NCBI GenBank assembly: GCA_900316985.1 | Contig: ONFE01000018.1 | Location: 1-61,439, forward strand | Origin: an uncultured Prevotellaceae bacterium | Lineage (GTDB): Bacteria; Bacteroidota; Bacteroidia; Bacteroidales; Bacteroidaceae | Direction: 5' to 3' | Length of the DNA: 61,439 nucleotides | Part shown: positions 49,267 through 58,436 of the stretch, piece by piece | Layout: each line of letters opens with the position of its first letter | Position numbering within the stretch: position 1 is the stretch's first letter | The notes under the pieces: model-generated | What the model was told of the DNA's origin: nothing | Seen by the model: only the letters and a program-made list of their open reading frames with translations | The model's database searches: none | Position numbers and translations under genes: made by a program

Positions 49267-52200
49267 TTACGCTAAAATAGTAGAAAGACTGATGACGTTG
49301 CCGTTGCTGGCTTCTTCAACAGCCGCCGCATGGTCTTTGCAATAGTGGACATACAGGTTCTGGGGCATGGGGTCACAGTTCGAGGCCAACGCCACGTCGT
49401 CCTCATCGTAGGCATAGGAATTGACCTGCGTCTCGGGATGCACAAGTGCATAGAGCAACGAGAATTGGCCATGACCGGCATCTATAATGTTCACCTCAGC
49501 AGGCGCATCAACAATGTCTATCCATTTGCTGAAATCATCATAGCGTTTCAGGAGGCGTCTGGTCTCTTTTTCCAGTCCTATACCTTTATATATATATTTA
49601 TAGATGATATAGTGATGGAAATAATGGGTGTTCTCGATGGTGCGACTCCAATCTGCGAGATGCTGCTGATAGACAGGTACTTCTTCCTTCTGAAGTTCCG
49701 CTGCCGGAATCCGTTTGCCTATCTCAATATCAACCTGTCCGCGTGCTAAGACGCTACTTTCATCGGGCATCACATCATCGGTACCATGGATATACAGGGG
49801 CAGCAAGTCGGCCTCTAATTTCCTTGCCAGATTAATAGCGTCATCAGAAACAACAACGCAGTTGCCGTCTTTCACGGCCTTGACCACCTCTTCTTCAACA
49901 GCATGGTTTCCGTTAATGAAACGCCCCGACTTGAGTATCGGACTGAAGATGGGATGGTTCCACCGTTTTCCATCGGTCATGATGACCACCCTCGGGTCTA
50001 ACGCCAGCAGATACAGTGCATCGAGTCTGGACAGATGATTGCAGACGGCTATGCTGCCACGACCGAAGTCTTCACCATTGTCGTTCCATACATGATGGCT
50101 GACTCCCCAAATATTGTTTACATTTGCGCGCATCGTCTTACTTATCAGACGATGGAACCACGCCGTCATGCGGTCCTTATCGCCAGGCAACAGCCGGATT
50201 ATCCATCCGATGATGCAGCCAAAGAACAATTCCACCCACCATACCACCCGGCAATAGCCTGTGCGGACAAGCTGCTCGATAGTTATCGGTGTCCTTCTTA
50301 TCCTGTTGCCGGTCTTCACCAGCCATCCGAAGATGAGCGGCGGCACAACCCACGCCATGAGGACAACCGTGAACATTCCGACGATGGTCACTTCGGCAAG
50401 CGAGTGCAGGGCAGGATGCTTGGCGACAATCAGCGAACCTATGCCGATAAACATAATCAGCGCCGAGATGATGATGCTGCTCTTAAATGAGGTCAGCAGT
50501 TTTTTCCGATAGGCGTACTCCGAGATGAGACCGTCGGTAATAAATATTGTATAGTCGTCGCCTTGACCGAAGATAAAGGTGGCCAGAATCACATTGACGA
50601 TATTGAACTGCATGCCGAACAGGAACATGATGCCCAATATCCACAGCCAACCCATGGCCATGGGCAGGAACGCGAGCAGACTAAGTTCCAGTCTGCCGAA
50701 GGAAAGCCAGAGGAAAAGGAACACGATGAAACCGCAGGCAAAACCGATATAATTGAAATCGCCTGAAAGTGACTCTGCAATGGAGCTGTTCATCCCCGCA
50801 AAATCAAAAGCGTAGCCTCTGGACCCGATTCCCTTGTTCAGGGCGTTCTCCAAATCCTTCACGCTGGCATTCCCCGCATGAACGACGTCGACCACCGAAC
50901 AACAGCCTGTGCTGGTGCTGAAGGAGTTGCTCAGGAGAACCGAGTTGACGGGCTCGAAGTATTCAAACGGCTGAGGAGTGTATTTCTTGTTGATGATTTC
51001 GATGAAATCACTGAAAGCATCATTGCTAAACCCATACTTGGGGGCTGTCTTCTCCAGCATAGCCACCACTTCATCGCGATGCTTGTCCCAGAACTCGTCC
51101 CATTTCCTTATCCGGCGGGTCTGTTCTTCGGCTGAGCATACAAACGAGGTTGCATCTGTATAACTGGAGATTGCTCCTCCTCGATGCAGGCTATCGATCA
51201 TCTGTCCCAACTGCTCTCTCTTCCGCAAGGCCTCGTCCCAAGTCTTTCCCTCGGTCACCACATACACATTCGTCGAATCGCTGATGCCAACCAGCGTCTG
51301 CAAGTCCGAAAGAACTTTTTCCTGTTCATCGGTCATGTAGTTGATGTTGTGCATATTCGTATCAAACGATGTGCCCAGACTGAAATAACCGAAGATGAGC
51401 GTCAAGACGAGGAAAACCCACAGCAGCCAGCGGTGCCTGTCGGGCGATATCGATGAAATCTTGTCGAATGAAAGACGCTGTTTTCCTGCATGAACCCTTT
51501 CCTTGACCAGGTGTGGAAGGAATACAAGAACAAAAAGGATCGTTCCAACCAGCATGAAGGCAGCAAAAAAGCCCAGGTCGCGCAATGCGGGAGCATCCAG
51601 CGGCATCAAACTGGCAAAGGCGCCCACCGTGGTGATGTTTCCTATCAGCAGCGGGGCCACCATCTCCTTCAGCACCTCGCGGGTTGTTCCGCCGTAATCG
51701 GTATGGGCAATGAAATGCAACGGGTAGTTGACGGCTATTCCGATGATGATAGAACCTATTCCTAGCACAATCAGCGAGACGTCGCTCCGCATGACAGAGA
51801 TAAAGCCCATGGCAAAAAGCCACCCGAAACCAATAGACGCAACAATGAGCAGCAGGCTTCTCTTCCTCCTGAACGAGAACACCAGCAACAGCAGAATCAG
51901 CGTCACGGCAATAGAGATGGCCAGCCAACTGTCTTTCTTAATCTGACCGGCATTACCCACGGCTATCACAGGCGATCCCGTGATAGAAACGTCAACGCTG
52001 GGCACCGTCTGCATGGTCTGTTTCGCGATACTGTCGACATAATTCACCAGCAGGTTGTTGTTCGACGACTCCATCGAACCGTATGGAGATGTCAGCATGG
52101 CAATGGCATATTTCTTTCCCGGCGTGAAGATATACCCGTTGTCCATCTCGAAAGGCATGGCCGTCTGTCTGGCCTGCAGCCGGTCGGTCAGTGTACTAAA

Positions 52201-52743
52201 AAGACCCAGTGGGTCGTTGCTGATGCTCGGGGTGAAAAAGCCCGTGGCAGGCATCATCATCATCTGCACATCGGCAGCCAGCTGGCTGTCGGCAAAATCG
52301 GGAGTTGCCAGCATGTTCTCCATGCGCACGTAGTCACTGTCGGAGAGCATGAACGGCACGTTCTGATAGAGGAATGCCGTGATATTGGCTATCTTGTCGA
52401 AATCCACCTGTGTCGTTATCTCGCTGACATGCTTTTTCCCTTCGTTGCCCATGATTTTAGCGGCAAACGTGTCCACAGCTTCTACTTGCTTGTCGGACTT
52501 TTCCCCGTTCTCCTCTTTCGCCTTGAACATCGCATAGATGCGCTGTCCGCCGGTCACGTCCTGATACACCGTGATAGCGCGCTGCTCGTTTCCGCTCAGC
52601 GGCAGGAAGTCGTAGATATTCTCATTGTATCTCAGCGAGGAGACCATTGCTATCAGAATCGCTGTCAGCACTGCCGCCAGCGTCAGGCAAAGACCTCTCC
52701 TCTTCTTCAGGAAGTCATAGACGTGTAGGAAAAATTCAACCAT
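49267..52743 (-). CDS. MMPL/RND-type exporter fused to a PlsC-like domain and a methyltransferase-like tail
   Basis: Large protein of 1158 residues. Residues 1 to about 800 form an RND/MMPL transporter with two sets of helices (GLCLTLAAVLTAILIAMVSS; SWLAISIAVTLILLLLVFSF; GIGSIIIGIAVNYPLHFIAH; second half ILATFIFGQGDDYTIFITDG) and two periplasmic loops. About residues 880-1010 show an acyltransferase domain (IAVCNHLSRLDAL, HX4D), with a weak FPEG-like motif. The end (NIIDAGHGQFSLLYALVHPE, about 1080-1110) resembles a SAM-methyltransferase core but lacks a clear GxGxG. Such exporters occur in aryl polyene and flexirubin clusters; it should move the lipid product across the inner membrane. Confidence 0.87.
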   Translation of the reverse strand: MVEFFLHVYDFLKKRRGLCLTLAAVLTAILIAMVSSLRYNENIYDFLPLSGNEQRAITVYQDVTGGQRIYAMFKAKEENGEKSDKQVEAVDTFAAKIMGNEGKKHVSEITTQVDFDKIANITAFLYQNVPFMLSDSDYVRMENMLATPDFADSQLAADVQMMMMPATGFFTPSISNDPLGLFSTLTDRLQARQTAMPFEMDNGYIFTPGKKYAIAMLTSPYGSMESSNNNLLVNYVDSIAKQTMQTVPSVDVSITGSPVIAVGNAGQIKKDSWLAISIAVTLILLLLVFSFRRKRSLLLIVASIGFGWLFAMGFISVMRSDVSLIVLGIGSIIIGIAVNYPLHFIAHTDYGGTTREVLKEMVAPLLIGNITTVGAFASLMPLDAPALRDLGFFAAFMLVGTILFVLVFLPHLVKERVHAGKQRLSFDKISSISPDRHRWLLWVFLVLTLIFGYFSLGTSFDTNMHNINYMTDEQEKVLSDLQTLVGISDSTNVYVVTEGKTWDEALRKREQLGQMIDSLHRGGAISSYTDATSFVCSAEEQTRRIRKWDEFWDKHRDEVVAMLEKTAPKYGFSNDAFSDFIEIINKKYTPQPFEYFEPVNSVLLSNSFSTSTGCCSVVDVVHAGNASVKDLENALNKGIGSRGYAFDFAGMNSSIAESLSGDFNYIGFACGFIVFLFLWLSFGRLELSLLAFLPMAMGWLWILGIMFLFGMQFNIVNVILATFIFGQGDDYTIFITDGLISEYAYRKKLLTSFKSSIIISALIMFIGIGSLIVAKHPALHSLAEVTIVGMFTVVLMAWVVPPLIFGWLVKTGNRIRRTPITIEQLVRTGYCRVVWWVELFFGCIIGWIIRLLPGDKDRMTAWFHRLISKTMRANVNNIWGVSHHVWNDNGEDFGRGSIAVCNHLSRLDALYLLALDPRVVIMTDGKRWNHPIFSPILKSGRFINGNHAVEEEVVKAVKDGNCVVVSDDAINLARKLEADLLPLYIHGTDDVMPDESSVLARGQVDIEIGKRIPAAELQKEEVPVYQQHLADWSRTIENTHYFHHYIIYKYIYKGIGLEKETRRLLKRYDDFSKWIDIVDAPAEVNIIDAGHGQFSLLYALVHPETQVNSYAYDEDDVALASNCDPMPQNLYVHYCKDHAAAVEEASNGNVISLSTILA

Positions 52744-52793
52744 CCTTTATATAACGATAACCTTAACGTTAACCTTAACTCTTATTTATGCTC

Positions 52794-53597
52794 CTAACTA
52801 TTGATAATACTTTTCAGCCAGGCCAAGAATCGCTCCTTCCACCCGATGGCCTCACGTGTGGTCTTCTCTGCAGAGACCCCGAACCCATGACCGCCCGTGC
52901 GGTAATGCTCATACTGATGAGGGATGCCGTGTTTTGTCAGTGCCGAGTCCAGCAGTTCCGCATTATGATAGTGCACCACGGGGTCGTCGTCGCAATTCAT
53001 CAGGAAGACAGGCGGACAGTTCACTGGCACATGATGCTCGAGCGACAGACTGTCCTTCATTGCCTTCGTGGGAAACTCTCCCAACAATCCCCGGCGCGAC
53101 CTTTTGTGCGTACATGGATGAGTCATTGACACAACAGGATACATAGGAGCCACAAAGGCTATCGCCTGTGGCGTACCTGCCAGCTGCTCGGCAGCATGCA
53201 TCACCAGATGTCCACCGGCCGAGAAACCCATACACCCGATTCTGTCTGTTCTTATTCCATATTCACCGGCACGTGCGCGAACCGAGTCGAGCGCCTCCCT
53301 CAAGTCGTTGAACCCTGCCGGGAAGCTGCGCCCTCCACTGCGAACGTGATACGCATAGGCAGCCCATCCCGCATGACTGTACTCCAGTACAAATGCCGCA
53401 ATGCCGTTTTCCATGAGCCACTGCGCCACCTTCTCCCCCTCCGTGGCCTTGTCCAGCCAGAAGTAGCTGCCTCCAGGACAGACAATCACCCCCGTTTCCG
53501 TAGGATTCTCCTGCGGGATATAGGCTGTCAGCCTGTAGGCCTTCATGGTGGAGACCATGAGCAGGCCTGCTATGAGCACCAGCAGTTTTATTTTCAT
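52794..53597 (-). CDS. Secreted alpha/beta hydrolase (acetylesterase-like)
   Basis: Esterase-like alpha/beta hydrolase of 267 residues with a signal peptide (MKIKLLVLIAGLLMVSTMKA). GVIVCPGGSYFWL is the oxyanion region, RIGCMGFSAGGHLVMH the nucleophile elbow (Ser in GFSAGG), FLMNCDDDPVV the acid and RTGGHGFGV the histidine. Resembles BD-FAE/acetylxylan-esterase types. Its start overlaps the BtrH-like gene by 4 bp, so it belongs to the operon and may trim an ester of the exported product. Confidence 0.87.
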   Translation of the reverse strand: MKIKLLVLIAGLLMVSTMKAYRLTAYIPQENPTETGVIVCPGGSYFWLDKATEGEKVAQWLMENGIAAFVLEYSHAGWAAYAYHVRSGGRSFPAGFNDLREALDSVRARAGEYGIRTDRIGCMGFSAGGHLVMHAAEQLAGTPQAIAFVAPMYPVVSMTHPCTHKRSRRGLLGEFPTKAMKDSLSLEHHVPVNCPPVFLMNCDDDPVVHYHNAELLDSALTKHGIPHQYEHYRTGGHGFGVSAEKTTREAIGWKERFLAWLKSIINS

Positions 53598-54628
53598 TTC
53601 ATATAATCTTTGACCGTACGGTCGAGGTCCTGGAAGAAAGCCTTTTCCTGCTCGCTGATGGTCTGCAGCAAGTCACCCAGGTCATCGTATGTGTAACTCT
53701 CGCCCTCACGCTTTTTATAAATTCTCGAAGCCTTGAAAGCGAACTCACGCCACAAGTCTCCGATGGCAGTTATTCTTTTAGAGAAATCATTCAGTTCGGC
53801 CACACCCGTCCGGGCAGCAGCCTCCTGAAGAAAAGCACCGTAGATAAACCTGAAGCCTGCCCCTCCGGTTCCAATCTCTTCCAACATGCGTATCAACTGT
53901 GCCAAGTTAAGTGATGCACGGCGTTTTCCCATCTTGTTCTCCCACCCGCGGATGCTACGCGACAGATAGGCAATACCATTGACACCCACATAAGGAATGA
54001 AGTCGGGTTGCGAAATCATATACCAGCACACTTTGTGGATTGATTTCAGGATGAGCGGATTCAAGTCGGGAAGTTGCTTGGGAACAGACTTAATCCAGTA
54101 CATCTGTCCAAGCAATGGATAAGTGCCACCCTTTGCAAAGCGAACCTTCAGAAGGTCCTTTCTGCTCAGCGTCACTTTCTGCGTGGCATTCGAGTCCAGC
54201 ACCGTATATGTGTCCGTCTGCTCATCCTTTCCGATAATACAGATGTTGTGTCCATTGAAATGGAAGCGGTATTCTTTTGGCATATATGGCAGATAGTACA
54301 TACCCACCACACAGCCAACAGGCGTCTGTTTTTCAAGTAGCAAATTGTCCAAATCGCGCATGGCGTGCTCCTTGTTCAGATAACGCCGTGTCGTAGCCTT
54401 GATTCCAAGTAACTTCGTGATTCGTTTGAACAACACTCCCGGAAAAGTACGGAACGAAGTCACAGGCATTCCTGCCAACTTGACAAAAGGCAGATGGATG
54501 AAAAAGAGTCCGCTGGCCAAACCGAAAATCATCGGTTCTGACAGATTAATACCATAATAGCGCAAAAGAGCTGAAATGGCACCATTTTCGCAATGTGCGG
54601 CTACCCGGTGGCTTAAATCAAGTTCCAT
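53594..54628 (-). CDS. BtrH-like acyl transferase, copy 1
   Basis: A 344-residue homologue of BtrH, the butirosin enzyme that moves an acyl group from an ACP to an amine. SHRVAAHCENGAISALLRYY holds the likely catalytic cysteine of the papain-like N-terminal domain, and HFNGHNICIIGKDEQT plus YTVLDSNATQ give the histidine and aspartate. The C-terminal helical half (GTGGAGFRFIYGAFLQEAA, LGDLLQTISEQEKAFFQDLD) corresponds to the DUF4872-type region. It lies 17 bp downstream of the small partner gene and is paralogous to 57118-58368. Acceptor unknown; the link to the operon ACP is an inference. Confidence 0.83.
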   Translation of the reverse strand: MELDLSHRVAAHCENGAISALLRYYGINLSEPMIFGLASGLFFIHLPFVKLAGMPVTSFRTFPGVLFKRITKLLGIKATTRRYLNKEHAMRDLDNLLLEKQTPVGCVVGMYYLPYMPKEYRFHFNGHNICIIGKDEQTDTYTVLDSNATQKVTLSRKDLLKVRFAKGGTYPLLGQMYWIKSVPKQLPDLNPLILKSIHKVCWYMISQPDFIPYVGVNGIAYLSRSIRGWENKMGKRRASLNLAQLIRMLEEIGTGGAGFRFIYGAFLQEAAARTGVAELNDFSKRITAIGDLWREFAFKASRIYKKREGESYTYDDLGDLLQTISEQEKAFFQDLDRTVKDYMK

Positions 54629-54645
54629 GTTTCAGGATTCAATTT

Positions 54646-55050
54646 TCAATTTTCTGGAATGGTTGCCAGTTCAGCTACCGTGATACGAAGCACGTCAGCA
54701 TAAGTCTCTAACGTCTTTTCATCCAATTTCGCAAAATTATCTGGCAGGAAATGCTTTCGGATAGTACGTTTCGAGAAGCCTGTATAGTCAGACAACAAGT
54801 CCACGTCCATCAAATTCTTTGCCGCATAATACTCCAAAGGACTACTTTCGCCCGCCTTTACCCGTTGCAGAATCTCCTGGCACTGCTCGTCGATATCCGC
54901 CAAGGTTATCTCAAGCGCTTCATTCTTAGGTGTCCAACCATCACTGACCACCATCTGATAATTACCATCAGCATCAACGGCATAGTCGACATCGCGCACG
55001 ACCGTTCCTTTGAAATATTTCAAGTCCTGAGGTACCTCTTCTACTTTCAT
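54646..55050 (-). CDS. Small partner protein of the BtrH-like enzyme
   Basis: Unrecognised 134-residue protein. Its first 55 residues (MKVEEVPQDLKYFKGTVVRD, VSDGWTPKNEAL) are nearly those found fused at the N-terminus of the second BtrH-like protein. The remainder (YYAAKNLMDVDLLSDYTGFS, KRTIRKHFLPDNFAKL) looks helical, helix-turn-helix-like, with a C-terminal AELATIPEN. Lies between darB and BtrH copy 1. It may be a docking or regulatory subunit for the BtrH protein; function unknown. Confidence 0.7.
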   Translation of the reverse strand: MKVEEVPQDLKYFKGTVVRDVDYAVDADGNYQMVVSDGWTPKNEALEITLADIDEQCQEILQRVKAGESSPLEYYAAKNLMDVDLLSDYTGFSKRTIRKHFLPDNFAKLDEKTLETYADVLRITVAELATIPEN

Positions 55051-55060
55051 AACTAATCTT

Positions 55061-56197
55061 TTAACAAACCGTCAGCATACAATAACAGTAAGAGAAACGA
55101 GCACTCTCTGGAATCATCATCAGTAATTTCTGTCCCTTCTGCAAACGATTGGTATTCATCAGTTCTTCCAGCATGGCGAAGGCTGAAGCTGAAGCAATGT
55201 TGCCAACAGTGGGGAGGTTATAGAACCATTTCTCCTCAGGAATAAAACATCCACGCCGACCTGATTCTTCAAGAATCTTATCCTTGAAAAACAACGATGA
55301 GAGATGGGGAAGGAACCAATCAACATCTCCTGGTGTGAAATGGTATTTCTCTGCAAGTTGCAGCAGATAGGTAACACCGAGCGGCACAATGTTCTCTTCA
55401 AGCATTCGGGTGTCTTGCTTTAGCATAAAGAGAGACTGCGAGAGCCATTCCTCACCAGGAAACATCGACCATCCCCTCAGATTACCTGCTTCATCCTTTT
55501 CAGCACCACAATACATACAGGTCTCCTTCGTATTAGCAAACGAAGTGATATCAATCCAGTCTACACGCAATGACAAACCGTCTGGATTGGGCGCACCCTG
55601 AAGCAATAACGCAAAAGCACCATCGGAAAGCATCCAACGCAAAAACTCCTTCTGGAAGGCCAGCATCGGATGTGTCTCCAGCTGAGCGAGCTTCTCTGAC
55701 TCTTTCTGAAAATAGGACGCACGCATCCATGCAGACAAGCGTTCTGACGCAGAGGCAACCACCTTCATTGACGGGTCAAGCTGAACGGCCATACATGCAT
55801 ATTTCAGTGCATCAACACCAGAACAGCAAGAACCGGCAAAAGAAACCACCTCGATATTCCGGTCACCGCCTAGTTCGCCATGAACCATCACTCCATGTGA
55901 GGGTATAAGCTGTTCGGGAGAGGCTGTTCCACAGGATAACAGGTCAATATCATTGACCCCGAAATGGTCATCGAAAAGATTACGAATGGCATTGGCAGCC
56001 ATTTCCGCATTGGTGTGGGTGACATTACCTTTCTTGTCGAGCGCATAGTAACGCTGCTTGATTCCATTGCGCTTAAGCACAATCCTCCGCGCTTTCGACG
56101 GTTTGTTGTCTACCATGCCGAGATAACTCTCCATCTCATCATTACTGACCGGTTCATTAGGGAAGAATTTGGCTGATTTTGTTATATATGCGTACAT
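55061..56197 (-). CDS. darB: DarB-like beta-ketoacyl-ACP synthase III (dialkylresorcinol cyclase)
   Basis: Thiolase-fold enzyme of 378 residues. Its start MYAYITKSAKFFPNEPVSND and KPSKARRIVLKRNGIKQRYY fit DarB of dialkylresorcinol pathways. VVSFAGSCCSGVDALKYACM holds the active-site cysteine, WFLPHLSSLFF the histidine (LPHLSS replaces the usual HQAN) and FYNLPTVGNIASASAFAMLE the asparagine. DarB joins two acyl precursors and closes the ring that DarA helps aromatise. The ATG at 56197 matches the family start; upstream in-frame codons look like leader. DarA is encoded 30 bp upstream, the usual pairing. Confidence 0.88.
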   Translation of the reverse strand: MYAYITKSAKFFPNEPVSNDEMESYLGMVDNKPSKARRIVLKRNGIKQRYYALDKKGNVTHTNAEMAANAIRNLFDDHFGVNDIDLLSCGTASPEQLIPSHGVMVHGELGGDRNIEVVSFAGSCCSGVDALKYACMAVQLDPSMKVVASASERLSAWMRASYFQKESEKLAQLETHPMLAFQKEFLRWMLSDGAFALLLQGAPNPDGLSLRVDWIDITSFANTKETCMYCGAEKDEAGNLRGWSMFPGEEWLSQSLFMLKQDTRMLEENIVPLGVTYLLQLAEKYHFTPGDVDWFLPHLSSLFFKDKILEESGRRGCFIPEEKWFYNLPTVGNIASASAFAMLEELMNTNRLQKGQKLLMMIPESARFSYCYCMLTVC

Positions 56198-56227
56198 ATT
56201 ATTAATGATATTACTTTGTAGATACAA

Positions 56228-57121
56228 CTATAAACAACAGTCTTCTTTTTTGTTTTTAGATACTTGCTGCAGCGGATAGGTCAGATAGAAAAACAACTGG
56301 CCAAACGGTGAAACCACAAACAGTACTGTGAGTAAATAGGCATAAAAAAGATTAAGTCTGGGAATACGGCGAGGATTACCATAATTACCTTTTTTCCGAA
56401 CGAATTTTGCCCAAAGGCCGAACATACGGTGACCAGCCTTTTCAAGGAATAATATCGAGGCTTTATATTTGATAGCTCCCGCTGAAAGCAGCAGTTCTTG
56501 CAACTGCGATAAATCATTGTTGCGTAAGGCATCTGCAATGATAACTCCAAAACGGGAGGATTCTTTGATGGAGGCATCCGATATACCTGAGGATGGAAGC
56601 AACTCGTTTCCTTCCTTCTTTCCATAGATGAGCCAGCGGATAACAGTAATAACACTGACCAGATTGGGGGCCTCATCCTGAAGCACAATCTGTCCTACCA
56701 TCTTAGCATGGGCATCACTCAGATAGGCCTTCACCTTCCTGCTCGTCATCAGCCACATGTTCCGGCAGGCATTGACAAACACCACCTTGCGCCCGCTTAA
56801 ATATTGTTTCACCTGCTCATCTGTGAAAAACGACTGCAGAGGTAATGATGGAGAAAGGAACCACGACTGTCCTACCACCAAGACCAAACCAGCATCCTCA
56901 ACGTCACTGAAATCCATGGGCACGATGCCCGATGGAGGAATGCCGAGACGGGTCTCTGGAAAGGCATCGAAGAAAGCGTTTTTACTCCAGGGAAACGGAT
57001 AGGTAGTCAGTGGAACAATTTCCTTATATACCACACTGACATCATTCATCTTGCTGCAGATACTTCGTGCAACGTTTAATGCCTGTCCGCTCTGAGTGTA
57101 ATAAAAAACGGCTATCTTCAT
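56228..57121 (-). CDS. darA: DarA-like dialkylresorcinol condensing enzyme (flavodoxin-like)
   Basis: Protein of 297 residues with a flavodoxin-like N-terminus (AVFYYTQSGQALNVARSI). TTYPFPWSKNAFFDAFPETR, VVGQSWFLSPSLPLQSFF, NACRNMWLMTSRKVKAYL and NLVSVITVIRWLIYGKKEGN match the pattern I recall for DarA of flavobacterial flexirubin clusters. Two hydrophobic stretches near the end (LFYAYLLTVLFVVSPFGQLF) suggest membrane attachment. It works with DarB in building the resorcinol ring. The start overlaps the stop of BtrH copy 2 by 4 bp. Confidence 0.85.
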   Translation of the reverse strand: MKIAVFYYTQSGQALNVARSICSKMNDVSVVYKEIVPLTTYPFPWSKNAFFDAFPETRLGIPPSGIVPMDFSDVEDAGLVLVVGQSWFLSPSLPLQSFFTDEQVKQYLSGRKVVFVNACRNMWLMTSRKVKAYLSDAHAKMVGQIVLQDEAPNLVSVITVIRWLIYGKKEGNELLPSSGISDASIKESSRFGVIIADALRNNDLSQLQELLLSAGAIKYKASILFLEKAGHRMFGLWAKFVRKKGNYGNPRRIPRLNLFYAYLLTVLFVVSPFGQLFFYLTYPLQQVSKNKKEDCCL

Positions 57122-58368
57122 TTCATATATTCTTTGGCCGTACGGTCAAGATCCTGGAAGAAGGCCTTTTCCCGTTCACCGATGGTCTGCAGCAGGTCGC
57201 CCAGGTCATCGTATGTGTAGTTCTCACCCTCACGCTTTTTATAAATTCTCGAGGCCTTAAAAGCGAACTCACGCCACAAGTCGCCGATTTCCGTAAGGCG
57301 CATGGAATAGTCATTCAGGCAGCTGATGCCCGTCTTTTCCGCCGCTTCCTGCAGGAATGCAGCATAGACGAAGCGGAAGCCTGCCCCGCCCGTACCTATC
57401 TCTTCGAGCATACGGATTATCTGTACCAGGTTCTGTCTGGCCTTGCGCGCCCCCATCTTCTTCTCCCACTTCCGTATCCGACGTGAGAGATAGATAATGC
57501 CGTTGGCACCGGCAACCTTGATGAAACCGGGCTGCGAAACCATGAACCAACAGGTCTTGCGAATAGATTTCAGAATTATGGGTTTCAGTTCAGGCAACTC
57601 CTTGGGCACCGACGTCACCCAATACATCTGTCCCATCGGGGGATAAGACCCTCCCTTGGCAAAGCGCACCTTTCTGAGCAACGCTCCGCTGATGGTCGCT
57701 TTCTCGGTAATGATGGGGTCGAGCACGCTATACACATCGCGCTCCTCGTCCTTTCCGATAATGCAGATGTTGTGTCCGTTGAAATGCATACGGTATTCAG
57801 GCGGGTAATAAGGCAGGTCATAGATGCCCACCACGCAGGCCACAGGTATCTTCTGCCCCAGCAGCACCTTGTCGAGCGTCTTCATGGCTTTTTCCTCGCT
57901 CAGAAAACGGAGCGTCTTTGTCTTGATGCCATACAGTTTCATGATGCGCTTGAACAACGAACCCGGCAGTGTGCGGAAAGCCGTCACCGGCATGCCTTGC
58001 ATCTTTATAAAAGGTATGTGGGCAAAGAACAATCCGCTGGCCAGTCCGAAAGCCATGGGTTCCGACAGTTCTATGCCGTAGAACCTTAACATCGTGGAAA
58101 TGACACCATTCTCGCAATGCGATGCGGAACGATGATCCAGATTGAGTTCAAAACCGTGAAACTCCTCAGGCTCGTACAGTTCCATGCGACAGCGTTCCTC
58201 ATTGTCCTTATCGTCTTCCAAGGCTACGTCGAGCGCATCGTTCTTTGGTTCCCATCCATCGCTCCACACTTTCTGGTACTTACCCTCGCTGTCCAAAGCA
58301 TAGTTCTGGTCGCGCACAAGACCACGGTTAAAGTATTTTAAATCCTGTGGTACTTCTTCAACTTTCAT
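57118..58368 (-). CDS. BtrH-like acyl transferase, copy 2, with fused N-terminal domain
   Basis: A 416-residue protein. Residues 1-55 (MKVEEVPQDLKYFNRGLVRD, WSDGWEPKNDALDV) match the separate small protein at 54646-55050; residues about 70-416 match BtrH copy 1, with the cysteine in SASHCENGVISTMLRFYG, histidine in HFNGHNICIIGKDEER and aspartate in YSVLDPIITE. The C-terminal halves of the two copies are very alike (YTYDDLGDLLQTIGEREKAF). Having two ACP-acyl transferases suggests two acyl transfers or two acceptors. Substrate unproven. Confidence 0.83.
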   Translation of the reverse strand: MKVEEVPQDLKYFNRGLVRDQNYALDSEGKYQKVWSDGWEPKNDALDVALEDDKDNEERCRMELYEPEEFHGFELNLDHRSASHCENGVISTMLRFYGIELSEPMAFGLASGLFFAHIPFIKMQGMPVTAFRTLPGSLFKRIMKLYGIKTKTLRFLSEEKAMKTLDKVLLGQKIPVACVVGIYDLPYYPPEYRMHFNGHNICIIGKDEERDVYSVLDPIITEKATISGALLRKVRFAKGGSYPPMGQMYWVTSVPKELPELKPIILKSIRKTCWFMVSQPGFIKVAGANGIIYLSRRIRKWEKKMGARKARQNLVQIIRMLEEIGTGGAGFRFVYAAFLQEAAEKTGISCLNDYSMRLTEIGDLWREFAFKASRIYKKREGENYTYDDLGDLLQTIGEREKAFFQDLDRTAKEYMK

Positions 58369-58436
58369 TCGTTATCGTCTGTTTAATAATAATATTTCGT
58401 GTCCGGCTTGCGCTATTTCGTCAGCAGCAACCCTTA

